From Salsuginibacillus kocurii DSM 18087 (GTDB taxonomy: Bacteria > Bacillota > Bacilli > Bacillales > Marinococcaceae): a DNA stretch of 64,000 nt. Positions 7,797 to 17,914 of this stretch are shown in pieces. The first letter of the stretch is position 1, and every line of letters begins with the position of its first letter. Where the stretch lies: NCBI RefSeq assembly GCF_000377705.1, contig NZ_KB898632.1, positions 1-64,000 on the forward strand, given 5' to 3'. The notes beneath the pieces were generated by a model that searched no databases, was not told the DNA's origin, and saw only the letters and a list, made by a program, of their open reading frames with translations. A program made the translations under genes and the position numbers.

Positions 7797-8489
7797 CTAG
7801 TCAATCAAGCGATGAAGGATCATCGCTAACTCCTCGCGGGTGACGGAATCTTTGGGGCGGAAGCTGCCATCGGGGTCGCCGGCTAGAATGCCTTTACCGT
7901 GCAGCAAATCAATACTTCTGGCAGCAAGGGAAGAAGAGGGGACATCGTGAAAGCCGGCTTCCTTCGTAAAAGCGTCCGCCTTCCCAGCGTCCATGGCTCC
8001 TTCCACTTGTCGTATAAACCAGTCCTTCGAAATGCTGGTCCCGGGGCAGCTTTTTTCAGAATGGTCGTTGTGAAAGACGATATCGCTCAGATTTAAGGTA
8101 AACTGTTCGAGTAAAAGAGCGCAGGTGGTGATCACGGAAGTAAGTTGGTTGCCTTCAAGCACGTCTTGGCCTTCATCAAAATCACCGATCATTTCGATGC
8201 AAATTCCACCGCTGTTGTGACCTTGGATGCAGGCAGGATCGAGTTCAAAGTCCCTGCCGTCCCAAATCATTCCGTCCGGTGCAATAGAAAGGTGTTGGCC
8301 GATGTCTTGCCAGCCGTTTGTCTGCACGTGATATTCCCACATGCCGCGGATGGTGCGTTCGCCAGCGTAGTCGGCGTGAGTGGGGCGCCATGTATGGTGG
8401 ATTTGCAAGTGTGTGATGGTCCGGGCCGGGGTCAAAGCGAACAGCCAAGTGGAAAAGTCAGCGAGCGTAAATGATTGAAAGCTACGCAT
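7797..8489 (-). CDS. N-acetylmuramoyl-L-alanine amidase (Amidase_2) with one SLH domain
   Basis: A 230-residue protein. The N-terminal 160 residues are an Amidase_2/PGRP domain with zinc-ligand candidates in HLQIHHTWRPTH and HNDHSEKSCPGTSI, plus IEMIGDFD; such enzymes cut the bond between muramic acid and L-alanine. The last 45 residues form a single SLH repeat (FHDVPSSSLAARSIDLLHGK...GDPDGSFRPKDSVTREELA), a wall-anchoring module. No signal peptide is visible, so export is unclear. AAGGAGGTGG lies nine bases before the ATG. It overlaps the upstream 42-codon ORF by eight bases. Confidence 0.85.
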   Translation of the reverse strand: MRSFQSFTLADFSTWLFALTPARTITHLQIHHTWRPTHADYAGERTIRGMWEYHVQTNGWQDIGQHLSIAPDGMIWDGRDFELDPACIQGHNSGGICIEMIGDFDEGQDVLEGNQLTSVITTCALLLEQFTLNLSDIVFHNDHSEKSCPGTSISKDWFIRQVEGAMDAGKADAFTKEAGFHDVPSSSLAARSIDLLHGKGILAGDPDGSFRPKDSVTREELAMILHRLID

Positions 8490-8610
8490 AAGTATCCACC
8501 TCCTTGTCGCTGTCCGCATGAGGCAGCAGGTCTCCATATGGACTGTCCATTTTGATAAACGATTCGTTCTCTACTTTGTAATGGTCGAAGATATACCAAT
8601 TTTCATTCAT
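8482..8610 (-). CDS. 42-residue peptide upstream of the amidase
   Basis: A short ORF, MNENWYIFDHYKVENESFIK and onward, preceded by AAAGGAG and overlapping the amidase start (ATGCGTAG). Position and overlap suggest translational coupling with the amidase. The size and place recall small proteins that precede phage-like endolysins, but no family was recognised. Confidence 0.45.
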   Translation of the reverse strand: MNENWYIFDHYKVENESFIKMDSPYGDLLPHADSDKEVDTYA

Positions 8611-8738
8611 GAACTACACTCCTTTATGCTTTGATAGATTGAGTGTAGCTGAGAAATGAAAAGGGGTTAAGCTGCTTATCAAGCTGAGAACAGCATATTT
8701 CAGTTTGTTTTTTAGGGAATAATGGCTGGAAAGATAAA

Positions 8739-8773
8739 AAATTCACCCCTCTCCGTGTGAGAGGAGTGAATTT
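8739..8773 (-). terminator. Terminator of the EamA transporter gene
   Basis: A 15-bp stem with one mismatch (AAATTCACCCCTCTC/GAGAGGAGTGAATTT) overlaps the gene's last codons; on the minus strand it is followed by TTTTTTATC. Confidence 0.75.
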
Positions 8774-9683
8774 AGTCCTGAGTGGAGGTGGCAGGGGCGG
8801 GGTGTTTTTCCGTTTTCGTTTTCCTCGTGGTTAATAAGACTCCGCCAATGACTAATACCGCGCCGGCGATTTGTTCAAAGGTGACTTGTTCGTTTAATAG
8901 GGTGACGGCACCAATCATTGTAAAGACCGGTAGCAAATTGAAGAAGATCGAGGCCCGGGATGGACCGATGTCTGCTACAGCTTGATTAAAGAGAAGTAGG
9001 GCAATAACAGACGGGAAAATTCCTAAATAAAGCAAACCTGCTACTTGTGGAAGCTCCCATATGTTCGGCTTTAGCATGAGCCATTCCCATACAGCAAACG
9101 GAAATTGAATCATGCATGCAAGCCCGAGCATAAGCGTGAGGCCGCCGTAGGGAGGATATTTATGATTGTGTTGTTTTACAAATACGGAATACAGAGCCCA
9201 AACGATAACACCACCAACCATAAGCAGGTCGCCGATATTAAAGGATAAGGAGAGCAGGACAGTCAAGGAGCCCTGGGTAATGACCCAAAGCGCCCCCGCT
9301 AAGGACAAGGCAATGCCAATCCATTGGTATTTATTTAAATACTCGCGCAGAAAGAAGAGGCCAAGCGTAATTGTAAAAACGGGCATGGCCGTTTCAATAA
9401 TCGCGACATTCGTGGAAGTTGTAAATTGCAGGGCAGCGTAAACCAAAATGTTAAATAACGCTACACCGGTAACTCCCATTGCAACAATTCCTTTCCACTC
9501 CGTTCGAAAGATTTCCTGGTGGCGTTTAATTTGACCCCAGCCGAGCGGTAGCAAGATAAGAAATGCAAGAAAGCAGCGAATAAACGCGATCGTGACCGGG
9601 GGAAGGTCGTTTATCGCGCGTCCTACCAAAATGTTGCCTGAAAAAAGAATCATCACAATAACTAAAAAGATGTAAGCTCTCAT
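8772..9683 (-). CDS. EamA/DMT-family permease
   Basis: A 303-residue, ten-helix transporter with two EamA repeats (residues 5-135 and 150-280). The first carries FSGNILVGRAINDLPPVTIA and RCFLAFL, the second GVIVWALYSVFVK and a closing ITLLNEQ-type segment, both usual for the drug/metabolite exporter superfamily. It stands alone between two terminator regions. Family members export amino acids, nucleotides or drugs; substrate unknown here. The C-terminus is short, charged and cytoplasmic. Confidence 0.85.
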   Translation of the reverse strand: MRAYIFLVIVMILFSGNILVGRAINDLPPVTIAFIRCFLAFLILLPLGWGQIKRHQEIFRTEWKGIVAMGVTGVALFNILVYAALQFTTSTNVAIIETAMPVFTITLGLFFLREYLNKYQWIGIALSLAGALWVITQGSLTVLLSLSFNIGDLLMVGGVIVWALYSVFVKQHNHKYPPYGGLTLMLGLACMIQFPFAVWEWLMLKPNIWELPQVAGLLYLGIFPSVIALLLFNQAVADIGPSRASIFFNLLPVFTMIGAVTLLNEQVTFEQIAGAVLVIGGVLLTTRKTKTEKHPAPATSTQD

Positions 9684-9945
9684 CTAGCATCACTACTCCC
9701 TGTCCTTCACCCGTCCAGCGTGTTATGTAGAATGAATCTTGAGTTAAATCTTTGTGAAACACAAACTCATGGAAACGTATCAAAAGTTTAAGATTAATTC
9801 AATTGTTTCTTGTTTTCTCGTTCAAGGAATTCTCTTATTTTCCTAACTTCATGTAAAGATACCGTAATTCGCTTTTCTTTTGCCAATTTTATTAGTATAG
9901 TTGTAAAATAAAGATGAGACAGGAAATGTGAAAGAAGGATTAGAA

Positions 9946-10509
9946 ATGTACGGAGCTATTCGTGAGATTTGGGATTGGTTAAAAGTTTTAGTCATTGTAG
10001 CAGTTATTGTTGTATTGGTGCGCGTCTTTTTATTTGGTAATTACGAAGTGCACGGAGAATCAATGATGCCGAATGTAGAAGATGGAGACCGTTTAATCAT
10101 TAATAAAATCGGCTATCAGATCGGTGAACCAGACCGCTTTGATGTTATTGTGATGCACGCTCCAGATAATAGTGATTTTGTTAAACGAATTATTGGCTTG
10201 CCAGGCGATGAGATTGTTTATGACGAGGATACATTGTATGTAAATGGTGAAGCAGTGGAGGAAGACTTTCTTGAACTTGAAGAACACGCAGAGCAAAACA
10301 ATTTCCCGTATACATCGGATTTTACCCTTGATGAGATCCCAGGTGGAGAAGAAACGGTACCAGACAATTATTATTTTGTATTAGGAGATAACCGGGGTAA
10401 TAGTCAAGACAGCCGTAACTTTGGCTTTGTGCCGGAAGAAGATATTGTAGGAGAAGTTAGTTTCCGCTACTGGCCGCTAGGCGAGTTTTCTTGGATAAAT
10501 GATCATTAA
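9946..10509 (+). CDS. Type I signal peptidase
   Basis: A 187-residue membrane-bound serine protease that removes signal peptides from exported proteins. One N-terminal helix (about 13-30) anchors it; the catalytic Ser is S39 in HGESMMP and the general base is K80 in FVKRIIGLPGD. Box E GDNRGNSQDSR is intact. The ATG at 9946 was preferred over a GTG at 9928 because AAGGA is eight bases upstream. An acidic insertion (residues about 100-125) fits a salt-adapted host. A TTGCCA-N18-TAAAAT promoter is possible at about 9883-9912. Bacillaceae usually have several paralogues, so no sipS/sipT name is given. Confidence 0.9.
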   Translation: MYGAIREIWDWLKVLVIVAVIVVLVRVFLFGNYEVHGESMMPNVEDGDRLIINKIGYQIGEPDRFDVIVMHAPDNSDFVKRIIGLPGDEIVYDEDTLYVNGEAVEEDFLELEEHAEQNNFPYTSDFTLDEIPGGEETVPDNYYFVLGDNRGNSQDSRNFGFVPEEDIVGEVSFRYWPLGEFSWINDH

Positions 10510-10529
10510 TAATATGGTGCGATTGAGAG

Positions 10530-10558
10530 AGGCTGACTATTGAAGTCAGTCTTTTTTT
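10530..10558 (+). terminator. Terminator of the signal peptidase gene
   Basis: AGGCTGACT pairs with AGTCAGTCT (one G-U pair) over a 5-base loop and runs into seven T residues. Confidence 0.85.
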
Positions 10559-10856
10559 GTGTGTTATAAGCTGGAAAAAAAGCAGAGGGATTTTCGTAGA
10601 AATGAGTGCGTTTTTCTTATTTCTATAAAGCTATCTTCCACCTTTGCTTAAATGGAAGATTAAGGTAGAATAGACCTATACCGGTTCTGTCATATTTTGC
10701 GGTAAACTACGGCAGAGAAAGACTTGTAGTGTTGTAACCTTATGTTCTTACTATAAAAAAGCCTTATCTGTAAGGCCCTTAACCCTACCAATGCGGGAGT
10801 GTTCGTTAGTGTAAGTACGTCTATGATTTTATTATTCCAACAAGGAGAAGAACGAA

Positions 10857-11228
10857 ATGAAAAGAAAATGGCTAGTATGTTTGGGCACACTCCTGATCGC
10901 ACTTACTGCCTGCGAGAACCAGGATTCTTATATATATGAAGGGGAAGGTGAAGACTGGGACGTAGAGTATACGGCCCATGTCGAAGGGGAGACTCAGGAA
11001 GCGCATGAATATCAGTTGAGCTATCAGGGGGGAGAGATTCCTCCCACTTCAGTAAACTATGAGATCAATTCAGTAGAAGTCGAAAATGCGCCGGTTGACC
11101 AGGACGGCAATGTAGACACACATGAAGAAAATTGTGATAAATGTAACATAAGATCAGTAGACGAGGAAATTGAAGTGATGATTGAATGGGAGGACCACAC
11201 CGAAGAACTGATTCTTGAAAATGAGTAA
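10857..11228 (+). CDS. Acidic lipoprotein, unknown
   Basis: A 123-residue secreted lipoprotein. The signal peptide MKRKWLVCLGTLLIALTAC ends in a lipobox LTAC with the lipidated Cys at 19. The mature part is highly acidic and holds a CDKC pair near 95, which might form a disulfide or bind metal. AAGGAG precedes the ATG. No family was recognised. The 300-base stretch before it contains only a weak hairpin (about 10757-10775). Confidence 0.65.
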   Translation: MKRKWLVCLGTLLIALTACENQDSYIYEGEGEDWDVEYTAHVEGETQEAHEYQLSYQGGEIPPTSVNYEINSVEVENAPVDQDGNVDTHEENCDKCNIRSVDEEIEVMIEWEDHTEELILENE

Positions 11229-11254
11229 CTCCGCCTCCCTTGCAAGAGGCGGAG
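11229..11254. terminator. Hairpin between convergent genes
   Basis: A perfect 9-bp stem CTCCGCCTC/GAGGCGGAG just after the lipoprotein stop. The T tract is poor, so terminator function is probable only from its position. Confidence 0.45.
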
Positions 11255-11287
11255 ACGCTGTTATTTACAAAGTGTCGTACGAAGCAT

Positions 11288-12133
11288 TTACTTTTTATTA
11301 CGATATAAATACATGGTGAGGGGAGCAAAAATCACCATAATTATGAATGACGATAGCAATGCCCATCCAATTTGCTCACTTGTAGCTGTGCCATGCATAA
11401 GACCACGGACTGCTTCCACTACTAAGGAGATCGGGTTAACATCGACAAAGCTTTCCAACCAGGAAGGAAGGGTAGCCGGGTCCACAAACACATTACTAAC
11501 AAACGTGAATGGAAACATAATCATCATGCTAACCATCATTAATGATTTTTCTGAACGCATAATCAAGCCAAGCGTCGTCCATACCCAGGATAAACTAAAC
11601 GAAAAGAAAAGCAGAACGGCCACTGCTCCCAACATTCCACCGACATCGCCATCAGGCCTGAATCCTAACAGAAATCCTAGTCCAATGATGATCGTAGAAG
11701 CAATGGAGTAGCGGACTACGTCAACCAGCAAGGCGCCAACCAGTGCAGCAGGCAGCCAAATCGGCAAGGTTCGAAACCGATCAAACACGCCTTTGGTAAT
11801 ATCATTATTCAAATCAATTCCGGTATACATCGTAATCATTGTCACCGTCATTACTAATATGCCGGGAAGAAGAAAATGCAAATAATCACCGGTTGACCCT
11901 GCAATCGCTCCCCCAAATAAATACGTGAACATCAGCAAAAAGATGACCGGGAACACAGTTACATCAAATAACTGTTCCGGTATATGTTTTATTTTTAGCA
12001 AAGCGCGCCAAGCAAAAGTAAGTGAAGCAGATAGTGCATTCGGCCTTGCTGGGCGGGGATGTGATGCTAATGCTTCGTCTAACTTATCATTCGTAGCAGC
12101 TTGATAATGAGGCTCTGTTTGCGAATGTTTCAT
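11288..12133 (-). CDS. ABC-2 type permease, DrrB family
   Basis: A 281-residue protein with six helices after a 45-residue cytoplasmic N-terminus. It carries the ABC-2 pattern seen in daunorubicin-resistance permeases: [15 protein letters not shown] near 62-76, LLPGILVMT near 88, [11 protein letters not shown] near 118-128 and [17 protein letters not shown] near 230. The ATG overlaps the ATPase stop by four bases. With the ATPase it probably exports a hydrophobic compound or antibiotic; the substrate is unknown. Confidence 0.85.
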   Translation of the reverse strand: MKHSQTEPHYQAATNDKLDEALASHPRPARPNALSASLTFAWRALLKIKHIPEQLFDVTVFPVIFLLMFTYLFGGAIAGSTGDYLHFLLPGILVMTVTMITMYTGIDLNNDITKGVFDRFRTLPIWLPAALVGALLVDVVRYSIASTIIIGLGFLLGFRPDGDVGGMLGAVAVLLFFSFSLSWVWTTLGLIMRSEKSLMMVSMMIMFPFTFVSNVFVDPATLPSWLESFVDVNPISLVVEAVRGLMHGTATSEQIGWALLSSFIIMVIFAPLTMYLYRNKK

Positions 12134-13128
12134 GATATATTCTCCTCACTCGTATGCTCCTCTTCAGGTGGTTGACCAGTTAAAGTCAGGAAAACTTCAT
12201 CGAGGCTGGGTTGGCCCAGGGAAAAATCAGTGATAGAAATATTCGCTTTCGCTAGTTCATCTAACGCTTTCGAAGCACGAGACGTAACCGACACATGAGC
12301 AGAGAGGGCGGTTGGGTCACTAGAAAGCTGAACGGCTGTACCAAGGGTGTTCGTCAAAATCTGTTCTGCTTCAGGGCGGGTATCCGGGTCTTGGAGGCGC
12401 ACGTGCAATGTGCCTGATCCGACCGATGCTTTAAGCTCAGCACTAGTTCCTTCCGCAATCACTTTTCCTTTATCAATCACTGCAATCCGGTCGGCTAATT
12501 GGTCGGCTTCATCTAAGTACTGCGTCGTTAATAAAACGGTGGTGCCAGCTGTAACCAAAGCCCGTACGATTTCCCACACGTGGTTGCGGCTGCGGGGGTC
12601 AAGTCCAGTGGTTGGCTCATCTAAAAATAGCAGTTCCGGCAGGACGACAATACTTGCGGCAATATCCAACCGCCGTCTCATGCCACCGGAGTATTTCTTG
12701 ACTTGCCGTCTAGCGGCTTCTTCTAAATCAAAGGCGCTCAGCAGTTCATATGCTCTGTCTTTTGCTTGTTTCCGTGCATAACCGGAAAGACGGGCCACCA
12801 TGATCAGGTTTTCCAAGCCGGTTAAGTTCTCATCAACGGAAGCAAATTGGCCTGTTAAACTGACTCGCGCTCGAATTTCAGCAGCCTCTTTTTTCAAATC
12901 ATAGCCGAGGATGGTTGCGTTGCCTTCATCTGGAGCGAGCAAAGTTGATAGCATTCGAATGGTAGTCGTTTTCCCAGCGCCATTTGGACCTAGGAAACCA
13001 TAGACGGAGCCTTTTGGGATAGAAAGATTTACACCATCCACCGCCCGTGTAATTCCGAATGCTTTCACCAATTGAGTAGCTTCAATGGCTACATCCCCTT
13101 CGTGTGTTGCTCTGCTTTTATAGGTCAT
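12130..13128 (-). CDS. ABC transporter ATP-binding protein, DrrA family
   Basis: A 332-residue ATPase with Walker [13 protein letters not shown] near 44-53, signature [13 protein letters not shown] near 138-150, Walker [13 protein letters not shown] near 155-166 and the H-loop in TTQYLDEAD, where Gln replaces the common His as is usual for DrrA. The DrrA C-terminal domain ends [20 protein letters not shown] 13128 is favoured by a GGTGA eight bases upstream; a GTG at 13140 is the alternative. No regulator gene is adjacent. Confidence 0.85.
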   Translation of the reverse strand: MTYKSRATHEGDVAIEATQLVKAFGITRAVDGVNLSIPKGSVYGFLGPNGAGKTTTIRMLSTLLAPDEGNATILGYDLKKEAAEIRARVSLTGQFASVDENLTGLENLIMVARLSGYARKQAKDRAYELLSAFDLEEAARRQVKKYSGGMRRRLDIAASIVVLPELLFLDEPTTGLDPRSRNHVWEIVRALVTAGTTVLLTTQYLDEADQLADRIAVIDKGKVIAEGTSAELKASVGSGTLHVRLQDPDTRPEAEQILTNTLGTAVQLSSDPTALSAHVSVTSRASKALDELAKANISITDFSLGQPSLDEVFLTLTGQPPEEEHTSEENIS

Positions 13129-13448
13129 GATCTTTTTCACCCGCCTTTTTTATTTTTTCCGAAGAGGGAAGTAGGCGTAGGCCTTCCTCCACGTAAAAGT
13201 GTATGTTTGCTAGAAAGATAAATTCCGACAGAATTTGTGTGAAATTATGGAAAAGAGAAGTAAATACGTAACAAAGAGCTCTTTGTCACTAAAGTGCTGT
13301 GATAAGTCATAAAAGGGCTCTCCAAGAAGCGAGAAGTACTAGCAAAACCCTCATTTCAAGCAGAGGAAGTCGTACGAATGAAAAAACCCCGCCTTTCTTT
13401 AAGTAATAAGGCGAGGTACAGGGCTGTCATTTAGATATCAGTAACTGG
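13129..13448. other. Intergenic region with the desaturase terminator
   Basis: No gene found. A stem ACCTCGCCTT/AAGGCGGGGT at 13385-13416, followed by TTTTTTC on the minus strand, ends the desaturase transcript. The rest should hold the DrrAB promoter, but no clear -35/-10 pair was identified. Confidence 0.6.
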
Positions 13449-14501
13449 CTAGTCTTTATAGGACGTTGATTGAATGTTGTCTGGGTCAAGTCCGTTACCT
13501 AAAGAGCCATACGTTTCCACCCGCCGGGGGTCAACGAGTTGATTCCCTTGAAAATAAGGACGCGGGGTCTTCCAGAGTGCTTTTAGCGCCTGGCCCATTG
13601 GCATTTCATGATACCTTTCCGGCCAGTTTTCTTTAATATGCTGTTTCACCAGGGGATAGTATTTAGAGCTCATCCCTGGAAACAAGTGGTGCTCGGTGTG
13701 GTAGGAAAAATTAAAATGAATCACATCCACCCATTTGGGAACAGTTACCGACAGGCTGTTTGCAAGCGGGTCGTTCACTTCGACGAGAGGGTTAAGCCGG
13801 TGGTTCGTCGAAATGTAGGCCATTACAATAAAGTTGGCAATAAAAAGTGGTAATAAATACACAAAAAACCAATTTTGAAACCCGATGATAAACAATAACC
13901 CAATCCAGGAGATCCAGGGAGCTGCGGCCTGGAAGAAAACTGCGGGCTGTTTACGCGGTTTGAATTCCTTAAGGTACATTACGAACATTTTTAAAGAATG
14001 AGCGGTAAATTGAACCGATAAAGAAAGAAAGCTGAAAAAGGCCCGAACAGGCAGCGGTAGCCGATAGACGGCGCGAATGCCTTTCATTTTAGAGATTTTT
14101 TCAAGCGTCGGCCATGCATCCGGATCATTGTCTTCATGCTGCGTATGAACGTGGTGCGTAATGTTGTGCCATTTCCGCCAAAGTTTTGGCCCGGTACTTA
14201 GCGGCCAAAAGGCAATAGCTCCTAAAATATCACGAAGCCACGGTTTTCGGACAACCGTTCCGTGTAAAATTTCATGGCCCAGAAAACCTAAGCTGGCAAA
14301 ACTGGCACCAATCACAACGGACAAACCAATATTGATTAGGAAGTGAAGTTGGAAAAACGTAATCAAAACGAAAGCAGCGGCTACTATAATTACATAGGCT
14401 AATCCGCCAAACAGACGGGCCGGCACAGGTTTAAAGACATCTTTCGGCAATTGCTTTTTAATACGGGCAGCGTACCACCCGAAATGATGGAGTTCACTCA
14501 T
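13449..14501 (-). CDS. Membrane fatty acid desaturase
   Basis: A 350-residue di-iron desaturase of the FADS type, which introduces a double bond into acyl chains of membrane lipids. The three histidine boxes are present: GHEILHG near 88-94, HNITHHVHTQHEDND near 123-137 and YHTEHHLFPG near 263-272. Four to five membrane helices flank them. ATG 14501 follows GAGAGGTG by eight bases. The family is close to Bacillus Des (delta-5 desaturase), but no DesKR two-component genes are adjacent. The gene is transcribed alone from the promoter at 14574-14602. Confidence 0.85.
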   Translation of the reverse strand: MSELHHFGWYAARIKKQLPKDVFKPVPARLFGGLAYVIIVAAAFVLITFFQLHFLINIGLSVVIGASFASLGFLGHEILHGTVVRKPWLRDILGAIAFWPLSTGPKLWRKWHNITHHVHTQHEDNDPDAWPTLEKISKMKGIRAVYRLPLPVRAFFSFLSLSVQFTAHSLKMFVMYLKEFKPRKQPAVFFQAAAPWISWIGLLFIIGFQNWFFVYLLPLFIANFIVMAYISTNHRLNPLVEVNDPLANSLSVTVPKWVDVIHFNFSYHTEHHLFPGMSSKYYPLVKQHIKENWPERYHEMPMGQALKALWKTPRPYFQGNQLVDPRRVETYGSLGNGLDPDNIQSTSYKD

Positions 14502-14573
14502 GTGAACACACCTCTCTTCATAAAACTCAAGAAACACGTTCTAGGTAAGGGGAATAAAAATCTTTGCTTATTA

Positions 14574-14602
14574 ATCATATAACCTCTTATTGAACTGGTC
14601 AA
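14574..14602 (-). promoter_or_regulatory. Sigma-A promoter of the desaturase gene
   Basis: TTGACC (14597-14602) and TATGAT (14574-14579) on the minus strand are separated by 17 bases, giving a leader of about 65 bases. The AT-rich upstream stretch (14600-14690) may be an UP element or a cold-response operator. Confidence 0.6.
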
Positions 14603-14755
14603 TTAAAAAATAATACCAGGTCTTAATAATTACTTATAAAACATATGTATTTCCATAAAAAACAATTTTAAAACTAGAAAAAAAAGGATAAATAGGCGGG
14701 CAGAAGTGATGTTTCAGGAGGTAATGAAAGTATGTCCACGGCATCCTTTAGGGCA

Positions 14756-14801
14756 GAAAAAAGATGAGCGGGATGAATTTACGAATCCATCTCGCTCATC
14801 T
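14756..14801 (-). terminator. Terminator overlapping the 3' end of xerS
   Basis: A 13-bp stem GATGAGCGAGATG/CATCCCGCTCATC (one mismatch) whose 5' arm includes the last recombinase codons; TTTTTTC follows on the minus strand and eight T residues on the plus strand. Confidence 0.8.
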
Positions 14802-15831
14802 TTTTTTTGCGGGCATCTAAGCCCGGGTTGGTGTAGAGGCTTGTGGTTTGTACGGAAGAATGGCCGAGCTGCTGCATGATGTCGATAGGGGAGAGGCCCT
14901 GCTCCACCATTTTCGTAGCGACCGTATGCCGCAGCTTATGAGGAGAGAGCTGTTTATTAAAGGCGGAAGTGTATTTTTTGACCACATTTTGCACGGAACG
15001 GCTCGTCATCCGGCGTCCGCTGCCGCCATAGAGGGTGAGAAAAAAAGCTTGTTCTTTATCATCCGGCTTATACATCGGCCGCTTCTCCAGATAGGCGTTT
15101 AGATAAGGCAGAGCCATCGGCCGAAACGGAATCAAATCCTGTTGGTCGCCTTTCCGCGAAACGGATAACAATTGATCGTGGAGGTCTAGATTCTCTATAT
15201 TTAAGCTCACCAGCTCGCCGACGCGAATCCCGCTGGCAAGAAATAAAGCGAATATCGCCAGGTCCCGTTCCCGGTGCTTCTTGTATTGATTGTAATGACC
15301 TGTCGTCGGCAGCGTGGCCACATATTCATTTTCGATAAATTCCAGGAGTTCTCTGTCATCATTGCCGTGCAATATTTTTTTGGATATATTATCTGCTCGT
15401 TTGGCCGCAGACTCCTTTACACGCGGCAAAGGGATTTTGTTCATTACATTGCGGTAAAAATAGCATTCCCCGTTCTCATCTTCAGAGCGGTGCGTTAAAT
15501 AGTAAAAGAAGGATTTCAACGAAGACACTTTGCGCGCCCGCGAACGCGGCATGAGTTTGCGCTCAATCTGCAGGTACTTTATGTAGCTGTTGACCTCATT
15601 TAAGCGCAAGTCGGCCAGAAAGGAAAGAGGGATGTCTTTATAGCCGGGCCCTTCGACTAGCCCCTCACGCAGGCACCAGTCGAAAAACACTTCAATATCA
15701 TAGATGTAGTTTAATAACGTAGTGGGCGACCGCTCCACTTCCAAGTCGTCGATAAATTCTTCCACATAAAAAGGATGACGGGGGAGCCGGTCATATAAAC
15801 GGCTGCGGTGTTGTTCTTTTTCATTGGACAT
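14779..15831 (-). CDS. xerS: Tyrosine recombinase, XerS type (copy 1)
   Basis: A 350-residue site-specific recombinase. The SAM-like N-terminal arm (about 20-130) carries the XerS-like FVEEFIDDLE...SPTTLLNYIYDIEVFFDW. The catalytic domain holds Arg in GIRVGELV, Lys in SRKGDQQD, HKLRH, LGHSSVQTT and the nucleophile in SLYTN. XerS family members resolve chromosome dimers in streptococci; Bacillaceae carry them beside XerC/XerD. A second copy lies at 45317-46417. AGAGGTGTT-type sequence precedes the ATG. It is a lone gene with its own terminator. Confidence 0.85.
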   Translation of the reverse strand: MSNEKEQHRSRLYDRLPRHPFYVEEFIDDLEVERSPTTLLNYIYDIEVFFDWCLREGLVEGPGYKDIPLSFLADLRLNEVNSYIKYLQIERKLMPRSRARKVSSLKSFFYYLTHRSEDENGECYFYRNVMNKIPLPRVKESAAKRADNISKKILHGNDDRELLEFIENEYVATLPTTGHYNQYKKHRERDLAIFALFLASGIRVGELVSLNIENLDLHDQLLSVSRKGDQQDLIPFRPMALPYLNAYLEKRPMYKPDDKEQAFFLTLYGGSGRRMTSRSVQNVVKKYTSAFNKQLSPHKLRHTVATKMVEQGLSPIDIMQQLGHSSVQTTSLYTNPGLDARKKKMSEMDS

Positions 15832-16010
15832 GAGAACACCTCTTTTAAACGTATGTTTTTATCATGATCGTGTTTGAATAGGGAAGTATTTACCTTTAGT
15901 ACCTATTTTACCATTTCGAACATCAGTTCGTAAACGGCGGCGATTGTACAGGCATGCGAAAAATATCTTCTCTTTCTGACAAAAATATTTAAAAATTTTT
16001 CACAACTCCA

Positions 16011-16070
16011 TTGAAACCGCTCACAAACATTGCTATTATGAAACCACTTACATATTAGTCATCTGATGAC
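16011..16070 (+). promoter_or_regulatory. lut promoter with LutR operator
   Basis: TTGAAA (16011-16016) and TATTAT (16034-16039) are 17 bases apart. Downstream, GTCATCTGATGAC (16058-16070) contains TCATC-N-GATGA, the reported LutR-box pattern in B. subtilis. Its place near the start of transcription would let LutR block the operon in the absence of lactate. Confidence 0.75.
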
Positions 16071-16111
16071 CTTATGACACTATGTGTGTTAAAGTAAAGG
16101 GAGTGAAATGA

Positions 16112-17899
16112 ATGAGTCTTGGTTTCTTGTCTTTATTAGCGATTATTCCAATTATTACTGTATTGTTTTTTCTCGTACTATTACGCTGGCCGGCGAAAAA
16201 AGCGATGCCGATTGCTTTTTTAGTAACCGTGGGCATTGCTTACTTTGCCTGGGGCGTGCCGTTGAATCAAATTGCCGGCGCCAGTATGGAAGGGATTACA
16301 ACTGCGCTAGAAGTTCTGTTCATCGTATTTGGTGCTATTCTTATGCTGAATACATTAAAAGAAAGCGGTGCAATACATACGATACGCCAGGGATTCATGG
16401 ATATTTCACCAGACCGCCGCATCCAGGCCATTATTATTTGCTGGTTGTTCGGTTCCTTTATTGAAGGCGCTTCCGGCTGGGGAACGCCTGCTGCTATTAT
16501 TGCGCCACTGCTCGTTGCCGTAGGCTTTCCCGCGATGGGAGCGGTCATGGTGGCACTTATTATTCAATCCGCCCCGGTTTCTTACGGAGCGGTCGGGACA
16601 CCGATCTTAATTGGAGTACAGTCCGGCTTGTCTGGTTCTGAGGCGGTCGAGCAGACGGCTGCTTCGCTTGGCATGAACCTTGACCAATATGTCCGCATGA
16701 TCGGAGGAGAAGTAGCGATCATACACGGGATAGTAGGCTTGTTGATCCCGCTGTTTATGGTGACGATGTTAACCTTTTTCTTCGGGCCGAATCGTTCCAT
16801 TAAAGAAGGATTGGCCGTTTGGAAGTTCGCGTTGTTTGCCGGACTTGCGTTCACGATTCCATTCGCATTGGTGGCAAACTTGCTTGGCCCTGAATTTCCG
16901 GCGATGTTCGGCGGCTTGATTGGGCTTGCGATCGTGGTTCCCGCTGCTAAGAAAGGATTTTTGCTTCCGAAAAATACGTGGGATTTCGCGCCTGCTTCGA
17001 GCTGGGACCCGGCCTGGACAGGAAAGCTTAATCTTGAACCTTCTGAAAACTTGAATCCGATGTCGCCGGTTAAAGCGTGGATGCCTTACGTGATTGTAGC
17101 CATCCTACTCGTACTAACGAGATTAGAAACCCTTCCATTTGGGGCGTGGCTGGAGTCTTTTGTCATCCAGGTGGAAAACGTCTTTGGCAGCTCGGTGTCG
17201 ATTGAAAGCACGCCGCTGTTCTTGCCTGGTTTCATTCTATTGATGGTGTCCGTCCTTGCTTATCTCCTATATAAAATGCAGGCTTCAGCCTATGGAAACG
17301 CGTGGAAAGAGTCAGGAAACACCATTCTGGCAGCTTCGCCGGCACTCTTGTTTTCTGTGCCTATGGTGCAAGTATTTATCAATTCAGATGTAAACAGTGC
17401 AGGTTACGAAAGCATGCCGCTTGTATTAGCAGAAAGTGTCTCTGGTATTGCCGGAGAAAATTGGCCGGCTGTAGCACCCGCCATTGGGGCGTTGGGCGCA
17501 TTTGTGGCTGGAAGCAATACAATTAGCAACATGATGTTCTCTTTGTTCCAATTTGGAACGGCCCAGAATGTCGGCATTAATCCATCGATCATCGTCGCAC
17601 TGCAGGCCGTTGGCGGCGCGGCAGGAAACATGATTTGCGTTCATAATGTAGTAGCCGCATCTGCCGCGGCGGGCTTGATTGGAAGAGAAGGCGAACTGAT
17701 TAGAAAACTGCTTATCCCGACCTGTTATTATATTTTCTTTGCCGGTGGCGTCGGTTACGTGTTCGTACACGGCTTCGGCATGAACATCGGCACCATCATG
17801 ATCGCCTTAATCGCAGGCCTGTATTTATACGCGATTTATCAAGGGCAGCTGCAGCAGCGAAAAGAACATCAACTCCAGCAATGGGACCGTATTGCCTAA
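16112..17899 (+). CDS. lutP: L-lactate permease (LctP/LutP family)
   Basis: A 595-residue transporter with about 13-14 helices, importing lactate with protons. Family segments include [20 protein letters not shown] near 125-144, [12 protein letters not shown] near 155-166 and [20 protein letters not shown] in the second half, where the SNT(I)SNM motif is diagnostic. AAAGGGAG precedes the ATG. It is the first gene behind the LutR-box promoter and is 15 bases from lutA, so uptake and oxidation are co-expressed. P. megaterium-like Bacilli often have the permease apart; here it heads the operon. Confidence 0.9.
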   Translation: MSLGFLSLLAIIPIITVLFFLVLLRWPAKKAMPIAFLVTVGIAYFAWGVPLNQIAGASMEGITTALEVLFIVFGAILMLNTLKESGAIHTIRQGFMDISPDRRIQAIIICWLFGSFIEGASGWGTPAAIIAPLLVAVGFPAMGAVMVALIIQSAPVSYGAVGTPILIGVQSGLSGSEAVEQTAASLGMNLDQYVRMIGGEVAIIHGIVGLLIPLFMVTMLTFFFGPNRSIKEGLAVWKFALFAGLAFTIPFALVANLLGPEFPAMFGGLIGLAIVVPAAKKGFLLPKNTWDFAPASSWDPAWTGKLNLEPSENLNPMSPVKAWMPYVIVAILLVLTRLETLPFGAWLESFVIQVENVFGSSVSIESTPLFLPGFILLMVSVLAYLLYKMQASAYGNAWKESGNTILAASPALLFSVPMVQVFINSDVNSAGYESMPLVLAESVSGIAGENWPAVAPAIGALGAFVAGSNTISNMMFSLFQFGTAQNVGINPSIIVALQAVGGAAGNMICVHNVVAASAAAGLIGREGELIRKLLIPTCYYIFFAGGVGYVFVHGFGMNIGTIMIALIAGLYLYAIYQGQLQQRKEHQLQQWDRIA

Positions 17900-17914
17900 G
17901 GAGGCGAAAAACGA

